Positions 36,932 through 50,459 of a stretch of 64,000 nucleotides of DNA are shown here, in pieces. A program made the translations under genes and the position numbers. The notes beneath the pieces are model-generated. The model saw only the letters and a program-made list of their open reading frames with translations, searched no databases and had not been told where the DNA came from. The stretch comes from Azospirillum brasilense. GTDB lineage: Bacteria > Pseudomonadota > Alphaproteobacteria > Azospirillales > Azospirillaceae. The stretch spans positions 1,537,001-1,601,000 of the forward strand of contig NZ_CP059450.1 of NCBI RefSeq assembly GCF_022023855.1, given 5' to 3'. How positions within the stretch are numbered: the stretch's first letter is position 1; the number at the start of each line of letters is the position of its first letter.

Positions 36932-37978
36932 TCACGCCGCCCCGGCGCGCAGGCAATCGTGAATGTGCACAACACCGAGCGGCCGGTCCGCCTCCACCAC
37001 GAACAGGCTGGTGATCTGCTTCGCGTTCATTTCCCGCAACGCCTCCTCGACCAGCGCCTTGGGGCGGATCGTCTTGGGCCGCGGCGACATGATGCTGTCG
37101 GCGCGCTCCGCCCACAGCTCCGGGGTCAGGTGGCGGCGGAGGTCGCCGTCCGTGATGACCCCGGCCAGCGCGCCCGTGGCGTCCACCACGCCGACGCAGC
37201 CCAACCGCTTGGCCGTCATCTCGAATATGACGGTGGAAAGCGGCGTATCCAAGGCGCACAGGGGCATATCCTCGCCCTTGTGCATCACGTCGGTCACCTT
37301 CAGCAGCGCCCGGCCGAGTTGGCCGCCGGGGTGGAACTGCTTGAAATCCGCCGCCGTGAAGCCGCGCCGCTCCAGCAGCGCCACCGCCAGGGCGTCGCCC
37401 AGCGCCAGCATCATCGTGCTCGACGTGGTCGGGGCCAGCCCCAGCGGGCAGGCCTCCGGGGCCGGCGGCAGCACCAGCGCCACGTCCGACTGCTCGGCCA
37501 GGGAGGAGCCGGCGCGCCGGGTGATGCCGATCAGCGGGATGTCGAAGCGGCGGGTGTAGGCGACGATGTCCGACAGCTCGTGCGTCTCGCCGGAGTTGGA
37601 CAGGGCGATAACCGCGTCCTGCCGGGCGATCATGCCGAGGTCGCCGTGGCTCGCCTCGCCCGGATGGACGAAGAAGGCCGGCGTCCCGGTCGAGGCCAGC
37701 GTCGCGGCGATCTTGCGCGCCACATGGCCGGACTTGCCCATGCCCGAGACGACGACGCGCCCCGCGATTCCGGCCAGCCGGTCCAGAGCGCGCACGAAGG
37801 CGCCGTCCAGCCCGTCCGCCAGCGCGGCCAGGGCGTCGGCCTCCATCCGCAGGACGCGCCGGGCGCTCGCGATGTCGCGGTCGGCCGCGGCGTCGGCTGG
37901 GCGATCGATCAGGCTGGGTGCCAGGCTGGATGCGGTCAGGCTCGTCAAGGCGGTGCTTGCCTCTTCTGGTTGGCCCAT
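36932..37978 (-). CDS. kdsD: KpsF/GutQ-type arabinose-5-phosphate isomerase
   Basis: About 348 residues. The SIS domain (about 45-190) has VVVSGMGKSGHVARKIAATL, HPGEASHGDLGM and ALSNSGETHEL; two CBS domains follow (about 215-345) with VITDGDLRRHL. It converts ribulose-5-P to arabinose-5-P for Kdo and LPS synthesis, in keeping with the lpt genes downstream. The start is uncertain: ATG 37978 gives the usual length, while a TTG at 38026 would add 16 residues. Confidence 0.9.
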   Translation of the reverse strand: MGQPEEASTALTSLTASSLAPSLIDRPADAAADRDIASARRVLRMEADALAALADGLDGAFVRALDRLAGIAGRVVVSGMGKSGHVARKIAATLASTGTPAFFVHPGEASHGDLGMIARQDAVIALSNSGETHELSDIVAYTRRFDIPLIGITRRAGSSLAEQSDVALVLPPAPEACPLGLAPTTSSTMMLALGDALAVALLERRGFTAADFKQFHPGGQLGRALLKVTDVMHKGEDMPLCALDTPLSTVIFEMTAKRLGCVGVVDATGALAGVITDGDLRRHLTPELWAERADSIMSPRPKTIRPKALVEEALREMNAKQITSLFVVEADRPLGVVHIHDCLRAGAA

Positions 37979-38148
37979 GGGGCCGAAAATGAGTACTCCG
38001 ACTGGCGACACGCGTATCCGCGACAACGGGCCAGCCGCCGCGCGGGCAGTATGCCCACCCGCGCGCGTCCGGTCAAATCAACGTCCGGAGGGCTTGACCT
38101 ATTCCACCGAGGCTCCTGTCCCGGCGCCGGCCGTCAATGCGACCACCC

Positions 38149-38775
38149 TCAATGCGCCAGAATATCCGGCTGCTCCCAGCCGCCGAGGTCCAGTTCCCCG
38201 CGGGCCGGCAGGAAGTCGAAACAGGCTTTGGCGAGATGCGTCCGCCCCTCGCGCGCCAGCATCACGTCCAGCTTCTCCTTCAGGTCGTGCAGGTGCAGCA
38301 CGTCGGAGGCGGCGTATTTCATCTGCTCCGGTGTCAGCTCCGCCGCACCCCAGTCGGAGGACTGCTGCTGCTTGGACAGTTCCACCCCCAGCAGATCCTT
38401 CACCAGATCCTTCAGCCCGTGCTTGTCGGTGAAGGTGCGGACCAGCTTGGACGCGACCTTGGTGCAGTAGACCGGCTGGCAGACGATGCCCAGATAGGCC
38501 TGCATCACCGCCACGTCGAAGCGGGCGAAGTGAAACAGCTTGATGACCTCGGGGTCGGTGAGCAGGCGCTTCAGATTGGGCGCATCGTACTGGCCCTTGC
38601 GGAACTGAACCAGATGCACCGTGCCGTCGCCGGGGGAAAGCTGGACCAGGCACAGCCGGTCGCGGTGGGGGTTCAGCCCCATGGTCTCGGTGTCGATGGC
38701 GACGGCGCCGCCGCGGGCGAAGGACTTCAGGTCGAGACCGTCCGGCAGGTCGCCGTCATGGAGGTCGATGGGCAT
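38149..38775 (-). CDS. RNase D-like 3'-5' exonuclease
   Basis: A 208-residue single-domain DEDDy exonuclease. Exo I is AIDTETMGL, Exo II is FHFARFDVAVM, Exo III is YAASDVLHLHDL. It lacks the HRDC domains of full RNase D, so it is the short form that many alphaproteobacteria carry, acting on tRNA or other RNA 3' ends. It is separated from kdsD by 170 bp without a gene, and from tRNA-Leu upstream by about 120 bp. It may be read through from the tRNA promoter. Confidence 0.88.
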   Translation of the reverse strand: MPIDLHDGDLPDGLDLKSFARGGAVAIDTETMGLNPHRDRLCLVQLSPGDGTVHLVQFRKGQYDAPNLKRLLTDPEVIKLFHFARFDVAVMQAYLGIVCQPVYCTKVASKLVRTFTDKHGLKDLVKDLLGVELSKQQQSSDWGAAELTPEQMKYAASDVLHLHDLKEKLDVMLAREGRTHLAKACFDFLPARGELDLGGWEQPDILAH

Positions 38776-38898
38776 TGGGTGGCTTCCCGCTCAATAGGAC
38801 GGCCCCCGGCCACGGACCCCAGAAACGACGAACGCCGCTCTGCCACTTTTCCGTCCCACTGGGGGAGGTCCGTAGCATGCGGCGCAGCCGGGTAGATA

Positions 38899-38985
38899 TG
38901 GTGCCCAGGAGAAGACTCGAACTTCCACGACATTTCTGCCACAGGTACCTGAAACCTGCGCGTCTACCAATTCCGCCACCTGGGC
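38899..38985 (-). tRNA. tRNA-Leu (anticodon CAG)
   Basis: An 87-nt class-II tRNA. The acceptor stem is GCCCAGG / TCCTGGGC, with a D-arm GCGGAATTGGTAGACGC. The anticodon stem CAGGT/ACCTG holds the loop TTCAGGT (CAG). A long variable arm and the T-arm GTTCGAGTC follow, and CCA is encoded. It reads CUG, the commonest Leu codon in this GC-rich genome. Confidence 0.97.
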
Positions 38986-39000
38986 TCGGTGTGGGCCGCT

Positions 39001-39029
39001 TATGTAGCCGGCTGGCGGAGACCCGTCAA
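39001..39029 (-). promoter_or_regulatory. promoter of tRNA-Leu(CAG)
   Basis: Minus strand TTGACG (39029-39024), 17-bp spacer, TACATA (39006-39001), ending about 15 nt before the mature tRNA 5' end. Strong consensus match and spacing. Confidence 0.75.
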
Positions 39030-39213
39030 CAGCTTTTTTCACTTTCGCGCCGAAAGCCCCGCGGGGTGCGAAATGGGCCGCGGGCGGCGCGTCAGGCCCT
39101 AGCCTCTTCCAGGAGGTTTCTATATAAGCAACCCCCGATCCGGTCGCCCTGCCCCGCTGGCGGGCGGCCCGGTCGGGAAGAATTTGCGGGCCCAACGGCA
39201 CGGGAGAAGGTCG

Positions 39214-40203
39214 ATGTCCTATCGCTCTGAAGTGGTCACGGTGTTCGGCGGTTCGGGATTCGTCGGCCGCCATCTCATTCGCCGCCTCGCCAAGACCGGC
39301 GCCATCGTGCGCGTGGTGTCGCGCCACCCGAACAAGGCCAACTTCCTGAAGACCGCCGGTTCGGTCGGGCAGATCGTGCCGATGGCCGCCGACGTGAAGG
39401 ACGACCAGTCCGTCGCGCGGGCCATCCAGGGTGCGGACACCGTCATCAACCTGATCGGCACGCTCTACGAGCGCGGGGCCTGGAACTTCCAGACCGTGCA
39501 TGTCGACGCCCCGGCGCGCATCGCCCGCATCGCCAAGGCCAGCGGCGTGCGCCGTCTGGTCCATGTCTCGGCCATCGGCGCCGACGCCAAGTCGGCCTCG
39601 GCCTACGCCAAGTCCAAGGCGGCGGGCGAGCAGGCGGTGGCGCAGGCCTTCCCCGGCGCCACCATCGTCCGCCCAAGCATTGTCTTCGGGCCGGAGGACG
39701 GCTTCTTCAACAAGTTCGCCGCCATGGCGCAGGTCTCCCCGGCGCTGCCGCTGATCGGCGGGTCGACGAGGTTCCAGCCGGTCTATGTCGGCGATCTGGC
39801 CGACGCCATCGCCGCCGCCGCGACGCTGGACTCGGCGGTCGGCCGGACCTTCGAGCTGGGCGGCCCGCGCGTCTACAGCTTCAAGGAGCTGATGCAGCTC
39901 ATGCTGCGGGAGATCCGCCGCAAGCGCTTCCTCGTCCCGGTTCCCTGGAACATCGCGGAGACGCTGGGCGGCCTGCTGGAGAAGGTGCCGCCGATCGTCG
40001 CCCCGCCGCTGACCCGCGATCAGGTGGAGATGCTGCGGACCGACAACGTCGCCGCCGCCGGCGCGCCGGGTTTCAAGGACCTGGGCATCACCAATCTGTC
40101 GAGCTGCGAGGTGATCCTGCCGACCTACCTGTCGCGCTTCATCGTCGGCGGCCGCTCCAACACGATGCCGCGCGACGCCGGCAACCATTCCGGCGCGCAC
40201 TGA
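39214..40203 (+). CDS. complex I NDUFA9 subunit-like NAD(P)-binding protein
   Basis: About 329 residues of the atypical SDR/NDUFA9 family. The Rossmann start VVTVFGGSGFVGRHLIRRLA binds NAD(P)H. AYAKSKAAGEQAV is the SDR-like catalytic region, and the C-terminal RFQPVYVGDLADAI is typical. In eukaryotes NDUFA9 is an accessory subunit of complex I; bacterial homologues may attach to the same complex or act on quinones, which is unproven. ATG 39214 has GGGAGAAGG upstream. A terminator follows at 40228. Confidence 0.9.
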   Translation: MSYRSEVVTVFGGSGFVGRHLIRRLAKTGAIVRVVSRHPNKANFLKTAGSVGQIVPMAADVKDDQSVARAIQGADTVINLIGTLYERGAWNFQTVHVDAPARIARIAKASGVRRLVHVSAIGADAKSASAYAKSKAAGEQAVAQAFPGATIVRPSIVFGPEDGFFNKFAAMAQVSPALPLIGGSTRFQPVYVGDLADAIAAAATLDSAVGRTFELGGPRVYSFKELMQLMLREIRRKRFLVPVPWNIAETLGGLLEKVPPIVAPPLTRDQVEMLRTDNVAAAGAPGFKDLGITNLSSCEVILPTYLSRFIVGGRSNTMPRDAGNHSGAH

Positions 40204-40227
40204 GTCCTCGGTTCCGCCCCAGCGAAA

Positions 40228-40258
40228 CGAAAGCCCCGGCCCGCCGCCGGGGCTTTCG
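40228..40258 (+). terminator. terminator after the NDUFA9-like gene
   Basis: CGAAAGCCCCGGC and GCCGGGGCTTTCG form a 13-bp perfect stem with a 5-nt loop, 24 nt past the stop codon. The lower stem carries the TTT. Confidence 0.8.
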
Positions 40259-40390
40259 CCGTTTCGGGGGCCTGCCATCCCGTACGAAAGAGCCGTGCAA
40301 GGGTGCCCTGCGGCGCGCGGCCTTGATTCCCGCGCCGTCCTGCCGCATCTGGCCCCTTCATCGGGGGCGACGGAAGGAGCGTGGGGAGTC

Positions 40391-41566
40391 ATGCAGGCGG
40401 CAACGCAGGATTTCACCATACGGGAATTCGCCGACCGCGCCCCGGGCGCCCGGCTTGCCTCCCTGGCGGCCTTCTTTGTCAACGGGTCGGTGTTCGGCGT
40501 CTGGGCCACCCAGATCCCGGCGATCAAGGATCACCTGGACCTCAGCCCCGGCGTGCTCGGCGTCGCCCTGCTCTGCCTCGCCGCCGGGGCGCTGACGGCC
40601 ATGGTCGGCACGGGCCCACTGCTCGGCCGCGTGGGCAGCGCGCCGGTGATCCGGCTCACCGCCGTGGCCTTCGCCCTGATCCTGCCGCTGCCGGCGCTGA
40701 TGCCGGATCTGTTGTCGCTGTGCGCGGTGCTGTTCCTGTTCGGGGCGGCGGGCGGAACCATGGACGTGGCGATGAACGCCCATGGCGCTTTAGTGGAACG
40801 CCATCTCGGACGGCCCATCATGTCGTCTCTACACGGCATGTGGAGCCTGGGCGGCCTGTTCGGCGCCGGGATGGGCGGCCTGTTGCTGCAAGTCCTGCCG
40901 CCGCCGGTCCAGGCGTCCATCCTCGCGGCGGCCCTGCTCGCCCTGTTCTTCGCGCTGCACCGCCGCTTCCTGCCCGGAAGCGCCGATCAGCAGGCGGAGC
41001 CGACGGGCCTCGCCCTGCCCGACCGCGGCACGCTGCTGCTGGGCGCCCTGACCTTCCTGGCCTTCATGAGCGAGGGCGCGATCCTGGACTGGAGCGCCGT
41101 CTATCTGCGCGAGGATCTGGGGGGTGCGGCGTCGATCGCGGCGCTGGGCTTCGCCGTCTTTTCCGGCGCCATGGCGGTGGGCCGCTTCTGCGGCGACCGG
41201 CTTCGCCAGCGTTTCGGCGGGCCGGTGCTGGTCCGGGCGGGCGCGGTGCTGGCCTTCGCCGGGCTGGCGGTCGCGCTGACCGGGGGCGGCCCGGTGGTGG
41301 CGGTCGCCGGGTTCGGGCTGACCGGGCTCGGCCTGTCGAACGTAGTGCCGGTGCTGTTCAGTGCCGCCGGGGCCAAGGCGGAGGGGGAAGCCGGCCAAGC
41401 CATCGCCGCGGTGGCGACCCTCGGCTACGCCGGCGTGCTGACCGGCCCGGCCCTGCTCGGCTTCGTGGCGGAAGCCAGCACGGTGGGCTTTTCCTTCGCC
41501 CTGGTCGCCGCGCTGGCGCTGGTCATCGCCGCGGCCTCCTCGCGCGCCGTCGCCCAACAGGGCTGA
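40391..41566 (+). CDS. MFS transporter (YbjJ-like)
   Basis: About 391 residues with 12 predicted helices. Conserved stretches are FFVNGSVFGVWATQIPAIKD, DVAMNAHGALVERHLGRPIM and SSLHGMWSLGGLFGAGMGG, which match the YbjJ-type MFS subfamily of unknown substrate. ATG 40391 is used; GGAG lies 11 nt upstream and another G-run (GGGGAG) is too close. It converges with uppP, whose stop is 37 bp away. Confidence 0.85.
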   Translation: MQAATQDFTIREFADRAPGARLASLAAFFVNGSVFGVWATQIPAIKDHLDLSPGVLGVALLCLAAGALTAMVGTGPLLGRVGSAPVIRLTAVAFALILPLPALMPDLLSLCAVLFLFGAAGGTMDVAMNAHGALVERHLGRPIMSSLHGMWSLGGLFGAGMGGLLLQVLPPPVQASILAAALLALFFALHRRFLPGSADQQAEPTGLALPDRGTLLLGALTFLAFMSEGAILDWSAVYLREDLGGAASIAALGFAVFSGAMAVGRFCGDRLRQRFGGPVLVRAGAVLAFAGLAVALTGGGPVVAVAGFGLTGLGLSNVVPVLFSAAGAKAEGEAGQAIAAVATLGYAGVLTGPALLGFVAEASTVGFSFALVAALALVIAAASSRAVAQQG

Positions 41567-41602
41567 GGCGCGCGGGAAACCGGCTTTTTACAGCCCGGCG
41601 TC

Positions 41603-42403
41603 TTACAGATAGAGGAACGCCAGCATCCCCGACCCGATGGCGATGCGGTACCAGGCGAAGGGCGCGAAGCCGTAGCGCCCGACGAAGTCCACCAGCACCT
41701 TGACCACCAGCGCCGCCGCGATGAAGGCGGTGACAAAGCCGACCCCGATCAGCAGCGCGGAGTCGACGGTCATCAGACTCCAGTTCTTGTAGAGGTCGTA
41801 GACCGTGGCGCCGGCCATGGTCGGGATCGCCAGGAAGAAGGAGAATTCCGCGGCGGTCCGCCGGTCCACCCCCATCAGCAGCGAGCCGAGGATCGTCGCG
41901 CCCGAGCGCGACACGCCCGGCACCAGCGCCAGGCACTGGCACAGTCCGATCTTCAGGGCGAGCGGCGCCGGGAAGCGTTCGATCTGGTGGTAGCGCGGGA
42001 CCGGCACCAGCCGCTCCGCCATCAGGATCGCCACGCCGCCCAGGATCAGCGCGATGCTGACCACCGTCGGGTTGAACAGCACCGCCTTGATGACGCCGTG
42101 CAGCGCCGCCCCCAGCACCATCGCCGGCAGGAAGGCCAGGATCACCGCCACGGCGAAGTGGCGGGCGCCCGGGTCGTCCTTCAATCCGGTGACCACCTTC
42201 CACAGCCGGGCGAAATAGACCGTGCAGATCGCCAGGATCGCACCGAGCTGGATCACCACCTCGAACACCTTGCCCGGCGGGCCTTCGAAGCCCAACAGGG
42301 TGTCGAAAATGATCAGGTGGCCGGTGGACGAGACCGGCAGAAATTCGGTCAGCCCTTCGATCAGGCCGAGCAGAGCGGCGTCCAGATATTGGTCGATCAA
42401 CAT
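41603..42403 (-). CDS. uppP: undecaprenyl-diphosphatase
   Basis: About 266 residues, UppP/BacA family, which recycles the undecaprenyl lipid carrier for peptidoglycan. The two signature loops are EGLTEFLPVSSTGHLII and PGVSRSGATILGSLL. Eight membrane helices are predicted. ATG 42403 (MLIDQYLDAALLGLI) is preferred; the longer upstream frame lacks hydrophobic or conserved content. It is divergent from gltD across 392 bp. Confidence 0.94.
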   Translation of the reverse strand: MLIDQYLDAALLGLIEGLTEFLPVSSTGHLIIFDTLLGFEGPPGKVFEVVIQLGAILAICTVYFARLWKVVTGLKDDPGARHFAVAVILAFLPAMVLGAALHGVIKAVLFNPTVVSIALILGGVAILMAERLVPVPRYHQIERFPAPLALKIGLCQCLALVPGVSRSGATILGSLLMGVDRRTAAEFSFFLAIPTMAGATVYDLYKNWSLMTVDSALLIGVGFVTAFIAAALVVKVLVDFVGRYGFAPFAWYRIAIGSGMLAFLYL

Positions 42404-42795
42404 GCGGCGCGGGGCCTCTGACAAGATGGCGGGGGCAATGTCCGGCTTATAGCAGTGCAACATGGCGAAGGCGACGACCCATGGGGCGATACCCCGAATT
42501 GGGCGATAGTCCCGAATCGGACCTAATTTTCTTGCTTGTTTTTCAGGCACTCCGGCCGTTCCCGGAGGCGTCCGCGACATCGAGTCACGGTTTGGTCAGT
42601 CATGCTGTCCTAACGACGAAAATATGCTCGCGCGGCGCCTTCTCTTGCGGTATATGACGTTCAGACCGCGTGACCGCGGGCTTTCGTTTTCACTGCGGCC
42701 ACGCCCCTCGCCATGCCCCACCGGCACGAAAAATGGGTCGCCCGGCCGCCGGCGCCGTCCCCATGCACGGGACACGGGAAGAAGGAGCAGGCGTT
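42404..42795. other. 392-bp intergenic region, uppP | gltD
   Basis: No gene is seen. It holds an imperfect tandem repeat at 42484-42518 (GGGCGATACCCCGAATT then GGGCGATAGTCCCGAATC) and the gltD ribosome-binding site (AAGGAG, 8-9 nt from ATG 42796). A TATAAG-like -10 for uppP lies near 42450. I found no convincing sigma-54 GG-N10-GC element, which would have been expected if gltD were RpoN-dependent. Confidence 0.6.
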
Positions 42796-44244
42796 ATGGC
42801 GAACCAGAGGATGTTGGGCTTCGTGCACACCGCGCAGCGGATGCCCGACAAACGCCCGGCCACGGAGCGCCGCCAGGATTTCGCCGAGATCTACGCCCGC
42901 TTCTCCGACGAGCGCGCCAACGAGCAGGCCAACCGCTGCTCGCAGTGCGGCGTTCCCTTCTGCCAGGTGCACTGCCCGGTCTCCAACAACATCCCCGACT
43001 GGCTGAAGCTGACCTCCGAAGGCCGGCTGGAGGAGGCTTACGAGGTCTCCCAGGCCACCAACAACTTCCCGGAGATCTGCGGCCGCATCTGCCCGCAGGA
43101 CCGCCTGTGCGAAGGCAACTGCGTCATCGAGCAGTCCACCCACGGCGCCGTCACCATCGGGTCGGTCGAGAAGTACATCAACGACACCGCCTGGGATCAG
43201 GGCTGGGTGAAGCCGCGCAAGCCGTCGCGTGAGCTGGGCGTCTCGGTCGGCGTCATCGGCGCCGGTCCCGCCGGCCTCGCCGCCGCCGAGGAGCTGCGCG
43301 CCAAGGGCTACGAGGTGCACGTCTACGACCGCTACGACCGCATGGGCGGCCTGCTGGTCTACGGCATCCCCGGCTTCAAGCTGGAGAAGTCGGTGGTCGA
43401 GCGCCGCGTTCAGCTGCTGGCCGACGCCGGGGTGGTCTACCACCCGAACTTCGAGGTGGGCCGCGACGCCTCCCTGCCGGAGCTGCGCCGCAGGCACGTC
43501 GCCGTCCTGGTCGCCACCGGTGTCTACAAGGCGCGCGACATCAAGGCGCCGGGCTCGGGCCTTGGCAACATCGTGGCGGCGCTGGACTATCTGACCACCT
43601 CCAACAAGGTCGGCCTGGGCGACACGGTGGAGGCGTACGAGAACGGCTCCCTGAACGCCGCGGGCAAGCATGTGGTGGTTCTGGGCGGCGGCGACACCGC
43701 CATGGACTGCGTGCGCACGGCCATCCGCCAGGGCGCCAAGTCGGTCAAGTGTCTGTACCGCCGCGACCGCAAGAACATGCCGGGTTCGCAGCGCGAGGTC
43801 GCCCATGCCGAGGAAGAGGGCGTGGAGTTCATCTGGCAGGCCGCCCCGGAAGGCTTCACCGGCGACACGGTGGTGACCGGCGTGCGCGCCGTGCGCATCC
43901 ATCTGGGCGTGGCCGACGCCACCGGCCGCCAGACCCCGCAGGTGATCGAGGGGTCGGAGTTCACCGTCCAGGCCGATCTGGTCATCAAGGCGCTCGGCTT
44001 CGAGCCGGAGGATCTGCCCGCCCTGTTCGGCGAGACGGAACTGAAGGTCACCCGCTGGGGCACGCTGCTGGTCGACCACCGCAGCAAGATGACCAACCTG
44101 GAAGGCGTCTTCGCCGCCGGCGACATCGTGCGCGGCGCCTCGTTGGTGGTGTGGGCCATCCGCGACGGCCGCGACGCGGCGGAGGGCATCCACGCCTACG
44201 CCAAGGCGAAGGCCGAGGCGCCGGTCGCCGTCGCGGCTGAATAA
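42796..44244 (+). CDS. gltD: NADPH-glutamate synthase, beta subunit
   Basis: 482 residues, the length of A. brasilense GltD. It feeds electrons from NADPH through FAD to the alpha subunit. N-terminal cysteines form two [4Fe-4S] sites: CSQCGVPFCQVHCP and CGRICPQDRLCEGNC. FAD site GVIGAGPAGLAAAEEL; NADPH site VVVLGGGDTAMDCVRTA; the C-terminal FAD motif is GVFAAGDIVRGASLVVWAI. ATG 42796 has AGGAG 8 nt upstream; a longer open frame before it lacks conservation. gltB follows after 107 bp, so gltD precedes gltB as in Azospirillum. Confidence 0.98.
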   Translation: MANQRMLGFVHTAQRMPDKRPATERRQDFAEIYARFSDERANEQANRCSQCGVPFCQVHCPVSNNIPDWLKLTSEGRLEEAYEVSQATNNFPEICGRICPQDRLCEGNCVIEQSTHGAVTIGSVEKYINDTAWDQGWVKPRKPSRELGVSVGVIGAGPAGLAAAEELRAKGYEVHVYDRYDRMGGLLVYGIPGFKLEKSVVERRVQLLADAGVVYHPNFEVGRDASLPELRRRHVAVLVATGVYKARDIKAPGSGLGNIVAALDYLTTSNKVGLGDTVEAYENGSLNAAGKHVVVLGGGDTAMDCVRTAIRQGAKSVKCLYRRDRKNMPGSQREVAHAEEEGVEFIWQAAPEGFTGDTVVTGVRAVRIHLGVADATGRQTPQVIEGSEFTVQADLVIKALGFEPEDLPALFGETELKVTRWGTLLVDHRSKMTNLEGVFAAGDIVRGASLVVWAIRDGRDAAEGIHAYAKAKAEAPVAVAAE

Positions 44245-44271
44245 GCTAAGCAATCCATAATTCCGCGGGTT

Positions 44272-44320
44272 CCAGGGGTCCATTTCGGCCCCTGGCGGGG
44301 GTGAAGGGGCGAAGTCCCCC
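44272..44320. repeat. two hairpins in the gltD-gltB gap
   Basis: CCAGGGG / CCCCTGG (44272-44295) and GGGGG / CCCCC with an inner GAAG...CTTC-like arm (44297-44320). It resembles a degenerate copy of a GC-rich palindromic intergenic element that I recall as common in Azospirillum; this assignment is memory-based. It may attenuate or stabilise the gltDB message. Confidence 0.6.
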
Positions 44321-44351
44321 TTCCGAACAGACTGATTGAAAGGGTCCACCG

Positions 44352-48899
<4,548 letters not shown>

Positions 48900-48938
48900 A
48901 ACCCACGGAGTAAATCTCAGGTCGATTGCGCATATGCG

Positions 48939-48973
48939 AAACGGCGGTCCGGGGCAACCGGGCCGCCGTTTTT
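48939..48973 (+). terminator. intrinsic terminator of gltDB
   Basis: AAACGGCGGTCC and GGGCCGCCGTTTTT form a stem of about 12 bp with a short loop and a T5 tail, 40 nt past the gltB stop. Confidence 0.9.
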
Positions 48974-49087
48974 CACGTCGGCGTCGGCATGGCCGTCCTT
49001 TTCAGGGTGCCGGTTCTTGGAATAATCTGGTGCGGAATGGGTTGTTAGGACCGCCTGGGGGCATCCGCAACCACATGGGAGGGCGTC

Positions 49088-49543
49088 ATGCCGGCAGAGG
49101 ACGGCTTGCGCATCGACATTCGCTTCGCCACGGCGGCCGACGGGCCGCGCTGCGCCGACATCTTCTTGCGCGGGCGCCGCGCCGCCTTTTCCTGGCAGCC
49201 CGAGGACCGCTTCGGCCTGGACGACTATTACGACTGCGTGGACGGGGAAGAGGTGCTGGTGGCGGAAGCCGGCGGCTGCGTGGTCGGCTTCGTCTCCGTC
49301 GATGCCGGCGAGCGCTTCATCCACACCCTGTTCATCGACCCGCTGTGGCGCGGGCGGGGCATCGGCAGCGCGCTGCTGCGCGAGGCGCTGACCCTGCTGA
49401 GCGGCTCCGCGGAACTGGCCTGCGCCTCGCGCAACGCGGCGGCCCGCGCCTTCTACGAGCACAATGGCTGGACCCCGGTCCCCGGCGCCGATCCGGAGGG
49501 CGACGCCGCCCCCCTGGTGGTCTACCGCAAATCCGCCCTTTGA
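49088..49543 (+). CDS. GNAT family N-acetyltransferase
   Basis: A 151-residue single GNAT domain. Motif A is HTLFIDPLWRGRGIGSALLR (acetyl-CoA pyrophosphate loop), and the C-terminal ASRNAAARAFYEHNGWTPV is motif B. The substrate is unknown. ATG 49088 follows GGGAGG at 6 nt. The gene stands between the gltDB terminator and the GST gene, likely its own unit. Confidence 0.9.
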   Translation: MPAEDGLRIDIRFATAADGPRCADIFLRGRRAAFSWQPEDRFGLDDYYDCVDGEEVLVAEAGGCVVGFVSVDAGERFIHTLFIDPLWRGRGIGSALLREALTLLSGSAELACASRNAAARAFYEHNGWTPVPGADPEGDAAPLVVYRKSAL

Positions 49544-49644
49544 CACCCTCTCGGCACGGTTAATCCATAAGCCGAAGGAGCGGCGTCACAGGCCAAAGCG
49601 CAGACTGTTTTCCACGCTCCCCATACGCTACAGTCCGGCCCGGC

Positions 49645-50313
49645 ATGCGGACACTCCATCACCACCCCCTCCATCCCTTGTCCCGCGTCGCGCGGGTGAT
49701 GCTGGCCGAGAAGGGTCTTCCCTTCGACACGGTCATCGAGAAGCCGTGGGAACGGCGCGAGGATTTCCTGATGCTGAACCCCGCCGGCGAGCCGCCGGTG
49801 CTGGTGGAGGAGGACGGAACCGTCGTGGCCGGCGGGCTCCCCGTGCTGGAGTATCTGGAGGAGGCCTATCCCGACGTGGCCCTGATGCCGCGGGAGGTGG
49901 CGGCCCGCGCCGAGGTGCGCCGGATCGTCGACTGGTTCACCCGCACCTTCGACCGCGAGGTGACCGAGAATCTGGTCGGCGAGAAGCTGATCAAGCGGCT
50001 GTCCGGCCAGGGCCACCCCTACGCCCCGGCGATCCGCGCCGGTCTGGCAAACATCCAGTACCATATGGAATACATCGCCTTCCTGTCGGAACGGCGCCCC
50101 TGGCTGGCTGGCTCCAGCTTCACGGTGGCCGACATCGCGGCGGCGGCGGCGCTGTCCTGCGTCGATTACGTGGACAACGTGCCGTGGGACAAGGTGCCGG
50201 AGGCCAAGGACTGGTACGCCCGCATCAAGTCGCGCCCCAGCTTCCGCGGTCTGCTCACCGACAGCATCCCCGGTTGCCCGCCGCCCCGTCATTACGCCGA
50301 CCTGGATTTCTGA
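49645..50313 (+). CDS. glutathione S-transferase family protein
   Basis: A 222-residue cytosolic GST. The thioredoxin-like N-terminal domain is at about 1-78 (LHPLSRVARVMLAEKGLPFD; the Ser that could activate glutathione is Ser13; GEPPVLVEEDG carries the cis-proline). The helical C-terminal domain ends in PWLAGSSFTVADIAAAAALS, the usual N-capping box. The acceptor substrate is unknown. Confidence 0.88.
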   Translation: MRTLHHHPLHPLSRVARVMLAEKGLPFDTVIEKPWERREDFLMLNPAGEPPVLVEEDGTVVAGGLPVLEYLEEAYPDVALMPREVAARAEVRRIVDWFTRTFDREVTENLVGEKLIKRLSGQGHPYAPAIRAGLANIQYHMEYIAFLSERRPWLAGSSFTVADIAAAAALSCVDYVDNVPWDKVPEAKDWYARIKSRPSFRGLLTDSIPGCPPPRHYADLDF

Positions 50314-50459
50314 ATTCCCCACGATCTTTGCGGGAAAAATCCAAACCCAGCTCCCCCAGCCCGATCTGTCCGACCGGGATAGGCCCCGCCAAAGGAGGGA
50401 ACCCCGCCCGTACCGGTCTGTTTCGCTTTGGTTGCAGAACGGTTGAGGAGGATGGGGGC

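Noticed and set aside
42404..42795. Sigma-54 promoter for gltD
   Set aside because: No GG-N10-GC arrangement close to the consensus TGGCAC-N5-TTGC was found in the region.
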